Below, piece after piece: positions 42,591 through 48,356 of a DNA stretch of 64,000 nt (its first letter is position 1; the number at the start of each line of letters is the position of its first letter). A model generated the notes under the pieces. It was not told the DNA's origin. It worked only from the letters and a program-made list of their open reading frames with translations, and ran no database searches. This DNA comes from Actinomadura kijaniata NBRC 14229. Its GTDB lineage: Bacteria > Actinomycetota > Actinomycetes > Streptosporangiales > Streptosporangiaceae. The stretch covers positions 1 to 64,000 of the forward strand of contig NZ_BCQR01000002.1 of the NCBI RefSeq assembly GCF_001552175.1, read 5' to 3'. The position numbers and the translations under genes are program-made.

Positions 42591-43520
42591 GTGGCGCGTG
42601 CCCTCGCCGACCGGCTCGGCGCGCGGACCGCCGGGTCCTACCCCGACCGGGCGACCGGGAGGCTGGTCGTCACGGTCACCGACGCCGACGCCGCGCAGGC
42701 CGTGCGCGCCGCCGGGGCGGAGCCGAAGACGGTCGGGCGCGGCCGCGCCGACCTGAAGAAGGTGGAGGCCGCCCTCAGGCGGGACGCCACCGTGCCCGGC
42801 ACCGCGTGGGCGATCGACCCGGCCGCCAACCAGGTCGTCCTGTCCATCGACGGCACGGTCCGGGGCGCGAGGCTGGCCAGGGTGAAGAGGGCCGCCGCCA
42901 AGCACGGCCCGGCGGTGCGCACCCGGAGCGTGTCCGGGAAGTTCCGGCCGTTCACCTCCGGCGGCGAGGCGATCTGGACCAACGGCGGGCGCTGCTCGCT
43001 CGGGTTCAACGTGAGGAAGGGACGCGAGCACTACTTCCTGACGGCGGGCCACTGCACCGCCACCGGCAGGTCGTGGTTCGCCGACCAGGGCACCACGAGG
43101 AAGCTGGGCGACACCGCCGGGTCGTCGTTCCCCGGCGACGACCACGGCCTGGTCAAGTACACCGCCGCCCCCGAGGACACCAGGGGGGAGGTGAGCCTGT
43201 ACGGCTCCACCCGCGACATCACCGAGGCCGGTGAGGCGACCGTCGGCCAGAAGGTCACCCGCAGCGGCTCCACCACCCAGGTCCACGAGGGCGAGGTCAC
43301 GGCCCTGGACCAGACCGTGAACTACCAGGAAGGATCGGTCAGCGGCCTGATCCAGACGACGGTCTGCGCCGAGCCCGGCGACAGCGGCGGCGCGCTGTTC
43401 GCCGGCTCCACCGCGCTCGGCCTGACCTCCGGCGGCAGCGGCGACTGCTCCGCGGGCGGCACGACGTTCTTCCAGCCCGTCGGCGAGGCCCTCAGCCGGT
43501 ACGGCGTGACGATCTACTGA
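42591..43520 (+). CDS. Streptogrisin/alpha-lytic-like serine protease, N-terminus uncertain
   Basis: A chymotrypsin-fold (S1) protease of about 309 aa from the GTG chosen here. A pro-peptide region ([20 protein letters not shown], then [19 protein letters not shown]) leads to the mature domain with CSLGFNV, His in [10 protein letters not shown], Asp in DDHGLVKY and Ser in [12 protein letters not shown]. All three catalytic residues and the paired Cys are present. Secreted relatives start with a signal peptide, but none is visible: the frame is open upstream to 42384, yet that stretch is not hydrophobic. The 5' end may be decayed or frameshifted. Confidence 0.75.
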   Translation: MARALADRLGARTAGSYPDRATGRLVVTVTDADAAQAVRAAGAEPKTVGRGRADLKKVEAALRRDATVPGTAWAIDPAANQVVLSIDGTVRGARLARVKRAAAKHGPAVRTRSVSGKFRPFTSGGEAIWTNGGRCSLGFNVRKGREHYFLTAGHCTATGRSWFADQGTTRKLGDTAGSSFPGDDHGLVKYTAAPEDTRGEVSLYGSTRDITEAGEATVGQKVTRSGSTTQVHEGEVTALDQTVNYQEGSVSGLIQTTVCAEPGDSGGALFAGSTALGLTSGGSGDCSAGGTTFFQPVGEALSRYGVTIY

Positions 43521-43523
43521 TCC

Positions 43524-43554
43524 TCGCGGAGCGGTCTCCGCTCCCGCTCCGCGA
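43524..43554. terminator. Hairpin between the convergent protease and guanine deaminase genes
   Basis: A perfect 10-bp stem (TCGCGGAGCG / CGCTCCGCGA) with an 11-base loop starts 4 bp after the protease stop. Confidence 0.7.
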
Positions 43555-43558
43555 CCCC

Positions 43559-43601
43559 GGCCCCCGGCGCGCCGCCCGCTGACAGCGACGCACCGGGGGC
43601 C
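43559..43601. terminator. Second hairpin in the same convergent gap
   Basis: GGCCCCCGG pairs with CCGGGGGCC; on the plus strand it is followed by ACCCCTTTT, so it best serves the protease gene as a back-up terminator. Confidence 0.55.
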
Positions 43602-43622
43602 ACCCCTTTTCCGGGACCGCCG

Positions 43623-44954
43623 TCAGGGGGCGGGGCGTTCGTACTGGGGGCGGCCCGCGATGTAGGTCGCCTTCACCGCGCGGTCGTCGCCCAGGGTCGC
43701 CAGGACGAACAGCTTCTCCTCCAGGGATTCGGCGCGGGCCGTGCGGAACTCCAGCAGCGGCGTCGCGCGCGGGTCGAGCACGACCACGTCCGCCTCGTGG
43801 CCCGGGGTCAGGGTGCCGATGCGGTCGGCCAGGTCCAGGGCCTCGGCGCCGCCGAGCGTGGCCAGGTGGAACAGCCCCGTCGCGGGCAGGGGGAACGAGC
43901 GCAGCGCGGCGACCTTGTAGGCCTCGTTCATGGTGGCCAGCAGGGAGAAGCTGGTGCCCGCGCCGACGTCGGTGCCGAGGCCCACCGGGATCGGGCGCCG
44001 CCGGTCCTTGGCCTCCTTCAGGTCGAACAGGCCGCTGCCCAGGAACAGGTTCGAGGTCGGGCAGTGCGCCAGGGCCGCGCCGGCGGCGTGCAGGCGGTCG
44101 CGTTCGGCGGGCGTCACGTGCACCCCGTGCGCGAACACGGCGCGGCGTCCCACCAGGCCGTGGTGGTCGTAGACGTCCAGGTAGCCGTCGCGTTCGGGGA
44201 ACAGCTCGCGCACCTGCGCGACCTCGTCGGCGCTCTCCGACAGGTGCGTGTGCACGTGGACGTCGGGGTGCTCCTTCCACAGGGCGCCCGCCGCCTCCAG
44301 CTCCGCGGGGGTGCAGCTCGGCGCGAAGCGCGGCGTGATCGCGTAGCCGGTGCGGCCCCGGCCCTGCCAGCGGTCGAGCAGGGCCCGGGAGTCGTCGTAG
44401 GCGCGCTGCGCGGTGTCCAGCAGGCCGGGCGGCGCGTCGCGGTCCATCATCACCTTGCCCGCGATCATCCGCATGCCGCGCCGGTGGGTCTCCTCCAGCA
44501 GCGCGTCGACGCTGCCGGGGTAGGTCGCGGCGAACGCCAGCGCGGTGGTGGTGCCGTTGCGCAGCAGCTCGCCGACGAAGAACCGCGCCGCCCGGCGGGC
44601 CTCGGCCGGGTCCCCGAGCCGCTGCTCCTCGGGGTAGACGTACTCGTCCAGCCACTCCATGAGCCGCCCGCCGTAGGAGGCGATCGCGCCGGTCTGGGAG
44701 TAGTGCACGTGCGCGTCCACGAACCCGGCGGAGATCAGGTGGTCCCGGTGGTGGTCGACCGGGGCGCCCGCGGGGAGCGCGTCCCTGACCTCCCGGTACG
44801 GCCCCACGGCGGTGATCATGCCGTTCCGGACGACGACCAGGCCGTCCTCGTGGTGCGTCAGGGCCTCGTCCCCCACGAGGAAGGGGTCGCCGGTGAAGTA
44901 GACGACCTCGCCGCGCAGGCCCCGGGTGTCGGGCGCCGTTCGTTCCGTGCTCAT
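43623..44954 (-). CDS. guaD: Guanine deaminase (amidohydrolase family)
   Basis: A 443-aa metal-dependent deaminase converting guanine to xanthine. SAGFVDAHVHYSQTGAIASY carries the HxH metal ligands and the QTG substrate segment; HTHLSES supplies a further His-Glu pair; HCPTSNLFLGSGLFDL and GLGTDVGAGTSFS (metal Asp) complete the guanine deaminase signature. The start could also be the ATG two codons upstream (44960). It would act in purine salvage or catabolism. No other purine genes are adjacent. Confidence 0.92.
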   Translation of the reverse strand: MSTERTAPDTRGLRGEVVYFTGDPFLVGDEALTHHEDGLVVVRNGMITAVGPYREVRDALPAGAPVDHHRDHLISAGFVDAHVHYSQTGAIASYGGRLMEWLDEYVYPEEQRLGDPAEARRAARFFVGELLRNGTTTALAFAATYPGSVDALLEETHRRGMRMIAGKVMMDRDAPPGLLDTAQRAYDDSRALLDRWQGRGRTGYAITPRFAPSCTPAELEAAGALWKEHPDVHVHTHLSESADEVAQVRELFPERDGYLDVYDHHGLVGRRAVFAHGVHVTPAERDRLHAAGAALAHCPTSNLFLGSGLFDLKEAKDRRRPIPVGLGTDVGAGTSFSLLATMNEAYKVAALRSFPLPATGLFHLATLGGAEALDLADRIGTLTPGHEADVVVLDPRATPLLEFRTARAESLEEKLFVLATLGDDRAVKATYIAGRPQYERPAP

Positions 44955-45041
44955 GTCCATCCCCCCGTCCCCACGATAGGAGCGGCGCCGGGGAGGGCGG
45001 GAGGGCGGGTCGCGTCGAACTGCCTGGACGCGACGACACGG

Positions 45042-45098
45042 CCGGGCCGGTGTTGGCACCACCGGCCCGGTCACATCATTCCGCTTCGGGTTCAGCGA
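45042..45098 (+). repeat. Hairpin-leader element, copy A
   Basis: A perfect 11-bp stem (CCGGGCCGGTG / CACCGGCCCGG) with loop TTGGCAC is followed after 15 bases by TCGGGTTCAGCGA. Loop, spacing and tail are the same in copy B. No open reading frame starts directly after this copy. Confidence 0.8.
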
Positions 45099-45173
45099 AA
45101 AGGAATGTGTCGGGCTCCACAGTAGCCGCCCGCTCCGATGACCACCAGTTGGGGCCGGGGTCGCGCGAAGGGC

Positions 45174-45186
45174 GTGAAAATTTCAC
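45174..45186. promoter_or_regulatory. 13-bp palindrome GTGAAAATTTCAC
   Basis: A 6+1+6 perfect inverted repeat in the AT-richest part of the gap. It resembles an operator; the regulator is unknown. Confidence 0.5.
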
Positions 45187-45308
45187 CGAAAGGCACGCTT
45201 CTCTGAGTCTGGTGGCACAGCATCGGACGGGCGGCCTCCTTACCGTGCGTTCCAAGGGAGCAGTTTCCGGAGGGCTGTTCGGTTCTCCGCGCGGGAGCCG
45301 GAGAACGT

Positions 45309-45363
45309 CCGGCCGGTGTTGGCACCACCGGCCGGGCGGACCGGGCGGCCTCGGGTTCAGCGA
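45309..45363 (+). repeat. Hairpin-leader element, copy B, in the leader of the gene at 45374
   Basis: A perfect 10-bp stem (CCGGCCGGTG / CACCGGCCGG) with the same TTGGCAC loop and, after the same 15-base spacer, the same TCGGGTTCAGCGA tail. The tail runs straight into the GAGGAGG ribosome site, so the element could govern translation. Confidence 0.8.
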
Positions 45364-45373
45364 GGAGGTCGCG

Positions 45374-45667
45374 ATGATCCAGAGTCAGGCGCCCCCGGTC
45401 GTGGTACCGGGGACGGGTGAGCCGCCGGCGCGGGACTCCGTGCGCGGGTGGCTGCGGTGGATCGGGTACCGGGTGTTCGCGGTGCACGACGCGCAGGCCC
45501 GGGCGATGGGGCTGGAGGTCGCCGAGAGCCCGACCGGGCTGCGGCGCGCCTACCGGGACCCCCGGTTCCACGGGCTGGCGGTCTGCGTGCGGGACGGCAC
45601 GCACGTCGGCGAGGCCGGGACCGTCTGCGGGCGGTGCGGGGCGCGGTTCTTCCGGGAGACGGCGTGA
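45374..45667 (+). CDS. Small zinc-ribbon-like protein, integrative-element type
   Basis: A 97-aa protein preceded by GAGGAGG. Residues 24-70 (VRGWLRWIGYRVFAVHDAQA and onward) are amphipathic; the C-terminus has CVRDG then VCGRCGARFF, a plausible zinc ribbon. The stop overlaps the GTG of the next gene, whose product resembles part of a TraB-type protein. Such pairs are seen in actinomycete integrative conjugative elements. I do not know a function for it. Confidence 0.65.
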   Translation: MIQSQAPPVVVPGTGEPPARDSVRGWLRWIGYRVFAVHDAQARAMGLEVAESPTGLRRAYRDPRFHGLAVCVRDGTHVGEAGTVCGRCGARFFRETA

Positions 45668-46272
45668 GCGCGCGGGACCGCGCGGCGGCGCGGCTGATGG
45701 AGGAGATGCTGGTCCGGGGACGTCCGGCGGCGCGGCCGTACCCGTGGACGGTGGTGTGGCGGTGGCGGTACGAGCTGGCGGCGGCGGGCCTGGCCGGCGG
45801 CCTCTGGTACGCCGCCGGCGGCTGGGCGGTCGCCGTCCTGGCGGTGGCCGCGGCCGGGCTGGCGACGGTGCCGGCCGCGCGGGAGTGGGCGTGGGTCGTC
45901 GTCACCCCGCACCGGGTCCGCGCCGCGTGCGCGGAGCTGCGGATCCAGAACCACCGCGGGCGGCTGCCCGCGGTGGTGCGGACGAGCCGGGCGCCGTACG
46001 GCGAACGGGTGCTGCTGTGGTGCCCCGCCGGGACCGCGCCCGAGGACTTCGCGGCGGTGCGGCCGCTGCTGGCCAGCGCGTGCTGGGCCGGTGACGTGCG
46101 GGTCGTCGCCGACGCGCGGCGGCGACAGTTCGTGACCCTGGAGGTGGTGCGCCGGGGTCCCGACCCTTCCGTGGTCCGGATGGAGCCGGACGCCGGGAGG
46201 GAGGCGGGGGCCCGGAGGGAGCCGGGCGAGCGCGTGCCGACGGGGGTCGCGTACGGGAGTCGGCCGCGCTGA
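45664..46272 (+). CDS. Membrane protein resembling the N-terminal part of TraB/FtsK-like conjugation proteins
   Basis: A 202-aa protein with a GTG start overlapping the previous stop (GTGA). A basic N-terminus is followed by two hydrophobic segments (about residues 32-72) and then a soluble region, VTPHRVRAACAELRIQNHRG, then RTSRAPYGERVLLWCPAG, typical of the stretch before the motor domain in actinomycete conjugative FtsK/TraB proteins. No ATPase motor follows: the next gene is on the other strand. It may be a remnant of an integrated element or a stand-alone conserved protein. Confidence 0.6.
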   Translation: MSARDRAAARLMEEMLVRGRPAARPYPWTVVWRWRYELAAAGLAGGLWYAAGGWAVAVLAVAAAGLATVPAAREWAWVVVTPHRVRAACAELRIQNHRGRLPAVVRTSRAPYGERVLLWCPAGTAPEDFAAVRPLLASACWAGDVRVVADARRRQFVTLEVVRRGPDPSVVRMEPDAGREAGARREPGERVPTGVAYGSRPR

Positions 46273-46296
46273 GCCCCGGGGGCCCGACCGGTCCCG

Positions 46297-47034
46297 TCAG
46301 GGGCCGGTCGGAACCTCCAGGATCCGCATGATCTCGGCGAGCACCCGGGACCGCTGCGGGACGAGGTAGAAGTGGTCGCCGGGGAACTCGCGCCGGGCGA
46401 AGGGCCCGTCGGTCAGCTCGCCCCAGCGGGCGGCGTGGGCCGCGTCCACGTGGGGGTCGCGGTCGCCGGTGAACGCCGTGAGCGGCACGGTGAGGCGCGG
46501 CTCGGGGACGTGCGTGTAGTTCTCGATCAGCGCGAAGTCGTTGCGGATGTAGGGCAGGACCAGCTCGCGCAGCTCGGGGTTGCGCATCGCCTCGGCGTCG
46601 GTGCCGCCCAGCCCGACGACCTTGGCGACGAGGGCGTCGTCGTCCTTGTCGGCGAGCCGCTCGCCGCCCCGGTCGTGCGGGGGGCGGGCGCCGGAGGCGA
46701 ACAGGTGGACGGGAGTGTGCCCGCGCCGCTGGAGCAGGCGGGCGACCTCGTAGGCCAGGACCGCGCCCATGCTGTGCCCGAACAGCGCGAACGGCCGTTC
46801 GGTGAGCGGCGCCATCGCCCCGGCGATCAGGCGGGTGAGCTGCCCGGCGTCGGACACCAGGGGGTCGCGCATCCGGTCGGCGCGGCCGGGGTACTGGACG
46901 ACGTGGACCTCGACGGCGGGACTGATCTCCTTGGCCCAGGCGCGGTAGAACACCGCCGACCCGCCCGCGTGCGGCAGGCAGAACAACCGCAGCGACGCCC
47001 AGGGCCGGGCCTCGGCACAGCGGAACCAGCTCAT
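46297..47034 (-). CDS. Type II thioesterase of the NRPS operon
   Basis: A 245-aa alpha/beta hydrolase. LRLFCLPHAGGSAVFYRAW is the oxyanion-hole region, FGHSMGAVLAYEVA carries the nucleophile Ser, FTGDRDPHVD the Asp, and FPGDHFYLVPQ the His. Type II thioesterases free blocked carrier proteins of wrongly loaded or stalled acyl groups. The ATG overlaps the stop of the last of four tandem mini-ORFs (ATGA), so it is translationally coupled to the array and is the last gene of the operon. Confidence 0.95.
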   Translation of the reverse strand: MSWFRCAEARPWASLRLFCLPHAGGSAVFYRAWAKEISPAVEVHVVQYPGRADRMRDPLVSDAGQLTRLIAGAMAPLTERPFALFGHSMGAVLAYEVARLLQRRGHTPVHLFASGARPPHDRGGERLADKDDDALVAKVVGLGGTDAEAMRNPELRELVLPYIRNDFALIENYTHVPEPRLTVPLTAFTGDRDPHVDAAHAARWGELTDGPFARREFPGDHFYLVPQRSRVLAEIMRILEVPTGP

Positions 47035-47165
47035 GACACCGCCCGGTCAGGACCGAAGAGCGTCACGCTCGCGAGCTCGCGGACGATCGTGAAAGCGACA
47101 GGGGAAGCCCCGGCGTCACAGCGCCAGGACCGGCCGCGCGGAAGCGCGGCGATGAGCAGGGTCAT
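47031..47165 (-). CDS. Tandem mini-ORF, unit 3 (44 aa)
   Basis: A 44-codon frame starting MTLLIAALPRGRSWRCDAGA and ending FGPDRAVS. The start overlaps the stop of unit 2 and its stop overlaps the thioesterase start, both by ATGA. It is the most diverged unit (SPVAFTIVRELASVTL where units 1-2 have SFVAY.A.RRL..VTF) but has no insertion or deletion. I recognise no known family. Confidence 0.55.
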   Translation of the reverse strand: MTLLIAALPRGRSWRCDAGASPVAFTIVRELASVTLFGPDRAVS

Positions 47166-47296
47166 GGCGCCACCTCGTCTGAGCCGGGGAACGTCACGAT
47201 CGAGAGCCTACGAGCAGCCGTATAAGCGACAAAAGAAGCCCCGGCGCCCAAGCACCAGGACCCGCCGCGCGGAGGCGCGGCGATCAGCACCGTCAT
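47162..47296 (-). CDS. Tandem mini-ORF, unit 2 (44 aa)
   Basis: A 44-codon frame starting MTVLIAAPPRGGSWCLGAGA and ending TFPGSDEVAP, bounded by ATGA overlaps on both sides. By eye it differs from unit 1 at about 17 of 131 bases, without gaps. Its SWCLGAGASFVAY stretch faintly recalls the FCLPHAGGSAVFY start of the thioesterase two genes further on. Confidence 0.55.
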   Translation of the reverse strand: MTVLIAAPPRGGSWCLGAGASFVAYTAARRLSIVTFPGSDEVAP

Positions 47297-47427
47297 GGCA
47301 CCACCTCGTCAGGGCTGGGGAACGTCACGACCGGGAGCCTGCGAGTAGCCATATAAGCGACAAAGGAAGCCCTGGCGTCACAGCGCCAGGACCGGCCGCG
47401 CGGAGGCGCGGCGATCAGCACGGTCAT
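47293..47427 (-). CDS. Tandem mini-ORF, unit 1 (44 aa)
   Basis: A 44-codon frame starting MTVLIAAPPRGRSWRCDARA, then SFVAYMATRRLPVVTF, and ending PSPDEVVP. It follows the short unit 0 by ATGA overlap and leads into unit 2 the same way. A start 21 codons further upstream in the same frame exists but would run over unit 0; the coupled ATG is preferred. Confidence 0.55.
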   Translation of the reverse strand: MTVLIAAPPRGRSWRCDARASFVAYMATRRLPVVTFPSPDEVVP

Positions 47428-47495
47428 GGCGCCGCCTCGTCTGGGCCGGGGAACGTCACGGTCGGGGGCTTGTGAGCGGCGGGTGGGCATGTCAT
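47424..47495 (-). CDS. Tandem mini-ORF, unit 0 (23 aa, short form)
   Basis: A 23-codon frame, [20 protein letters not shown] then AAP. It begins with ATG overlapping the stop of the GNAT gene and ends in the ATGA that starts unit 1. Its last 12 codons (VTFPGPDEAAP and stop) match the ends of units 1-2, so it looks like a unit that has lost its front half. Confidence 0.5.
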   Translation of the reverse strand: MTCPPAAHKPPTVTFPGPDEAAP

Positions 47496-48154
47496 GGAAT
47501 CAGTTCTTCCTCCTCGTCGGTCCGGGCGGCGGTCCGGGGGTCGTGTGGGAGCGGCCAGGGGGCCAGCCGGGGGTCGGGGACGAGCTTGGGCCCGGTCCGC
47601 TCGGCGGAGACCTTGAAGCCGCGCCGCCGGTAGTTGGCCAACGCGTTCGGGTGGTCCAACGTGCTGGTCCGCAGCCACACGCGGGTGGCGGGGCCGGTGT
47701 GCTCGGCCCACAGCCGGCCGCGCCGCCAGGCGCGGCGGACGCACTGTTCGACCAGGTAGCCGCCGTGTCCCCGGCCGACGAACGCCGGGGTCAGCCCGAC
47801 CAGGTGGATCTCGGTGTCGCCGGAGGGCTGGGCCTCGATCTCGAAGAAGCCCGCGACGGTCCCCTCGGCCATCACGATCCAGGTGCCCAGTTCGGGGCGT
47901 TCCACCCAGGCGCGCCAGTCGTCGTGGGACCAGGTGAACCGGTCGGTCCAGCAGACCCGGGCGCCGACCGCCGCGTACAGCGCGCGGTTGAGGTCGGGGG
48001 ACGGCACCCGGGCCAGGGTGAAGGCCATCTCCACCGGGGGCAGCGGCGCGGGCCGCAGGTCGGCCGGGTCGCGCATCTCCATCACCCACTCGGTGACGGC
48101 GGGGACCTCCAGGGGCGGGGACGCCGTCGTCCCCGCCGCCCCGGTCCTACTCAC
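47492..48154 (-). CDS. GNAT-family acetyltransferase of the NRPS operon
   Basis: A 220-aa GNAT. The acetyl-CoA loop is [20 protein letters not shown] and the C-terminal strand is [34 protein letters not shown] is the central sheet. It could acylate an amino-acid side chain or the peptide product. The GTG overlaps the MbtH stop by 8 bp, and its stop overlaps mini-ORF unit 0, so it is part of the coupled operon. Substrate unknown. Confidence 0.82.
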   Translation of the reverse strand: MSRTGAAGTTASPPLEVPAVTEWVMEMRDPADLRPAPLPPVEMAFTLARVPSPDLNRALYAAVGARVCWTDRFTWSHDDWRAWVERPELGTWIVMAEGTVAGFFEIEAQPSGDTEIHLVGLTPAFVGRGHGGYLVEQCVRRAWRRGRLWAEHTGPATRVWLRTSTLDHPNALANYRRRGFKVSAERTGPKLVPDPRLAPWPLPHDPRTAARTDEEEELIP

Positions 48155-48356
48155 CCATCGCCTCGATCAGGCTCTTGGGTCGCATGTCGGTCCAGTTCTC
48201 GTTGATGAAGTCCACGCACGCCCGCCGGGTGTCCTCGGCCTTGGCGACGCTCCACCCGGCGGGGACCTCGGCGAACGACGGCCACAGCGAGTACTGGCCC
48301 TCGTCGTTGACGAGGACGGTGTAGGTGGCCTCGGGGTCCTCGAACGGGTTCGTCAT
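48147..48356 (-). CDS. MbtH-like protein
   Basis: A 69-aa MbtH-family chaperone of adenylation domains. It has the signature [19 protein letters not shown] (the N-E-x2-x-S-x-W-P-x4-x-P-x-GW pattern) and WTDMRPKS near the end. MbtH proteins bind the A domain and are needed for folding or activity of many actinobacterial NRPSs. The ATG overlaps the stop of the terminal NRPS gene (ATGA). Confidence 0.97.
   Translation of the reverse strand: MTNPFEDPEATYTVLVNDEGQYSLWPSFAEVPAGWSVAKAEDTRRACVDFINENWTDMRPKSLIEAMGE

Larger units (their letters stand above)
44955..45373. other. Long intergenic region with two copies of a hairpin-leader element
   Basis: These 419 bases carry no convincing gene. They hold two near-identical hairpin elements (45042-45098 and 45309-45363), a 13-bp palindrome at 45174-45186 and a 7-bp-stem hairpin at 45282-45306. 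The middle stretch is less GC-rich than its surroundings, as expected for promoters and operators. Confidence 0.65.
47031..47495 (-). repeat. 131-bp tandem repeat array carrying the mini-ORFs
   Basis: Successive start codons lie at 47427, 47296, 47165 and 47034 (the last being the thioesterase start), exactly 131 bp apart. Three full units and one truncated unit are present. Because 131 is not a multiple of 3, the frame shifts at each unit and is reset by an ATGA overlap. Confidence 0.9.

Noticed and set aside
42409..42756. Alternative frame (start near 42409) as a signal peptide for the protease
   Set aside because: The product is Pro/Arg-rich without a hydrophobic core and is not continuous with the protease frame.
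45053..45060. TTGGCAC in the hairpin loops as a sigma-54 (TGGCAC) promoter
   Set aside because: No TTGC box at the right spacing is found, and actinomycetes lack sigma-54. The conserved stem and tail fit a structural element better.
47031..47495. Reading the 131-bp repeats as a CRISPR array or a non-coding satellite
   Set aside because: The unit is repeated head to tail with no spacers, is far longer than CRISPR repeats, and every unit keeps an open frame with precise ATGA junctions.
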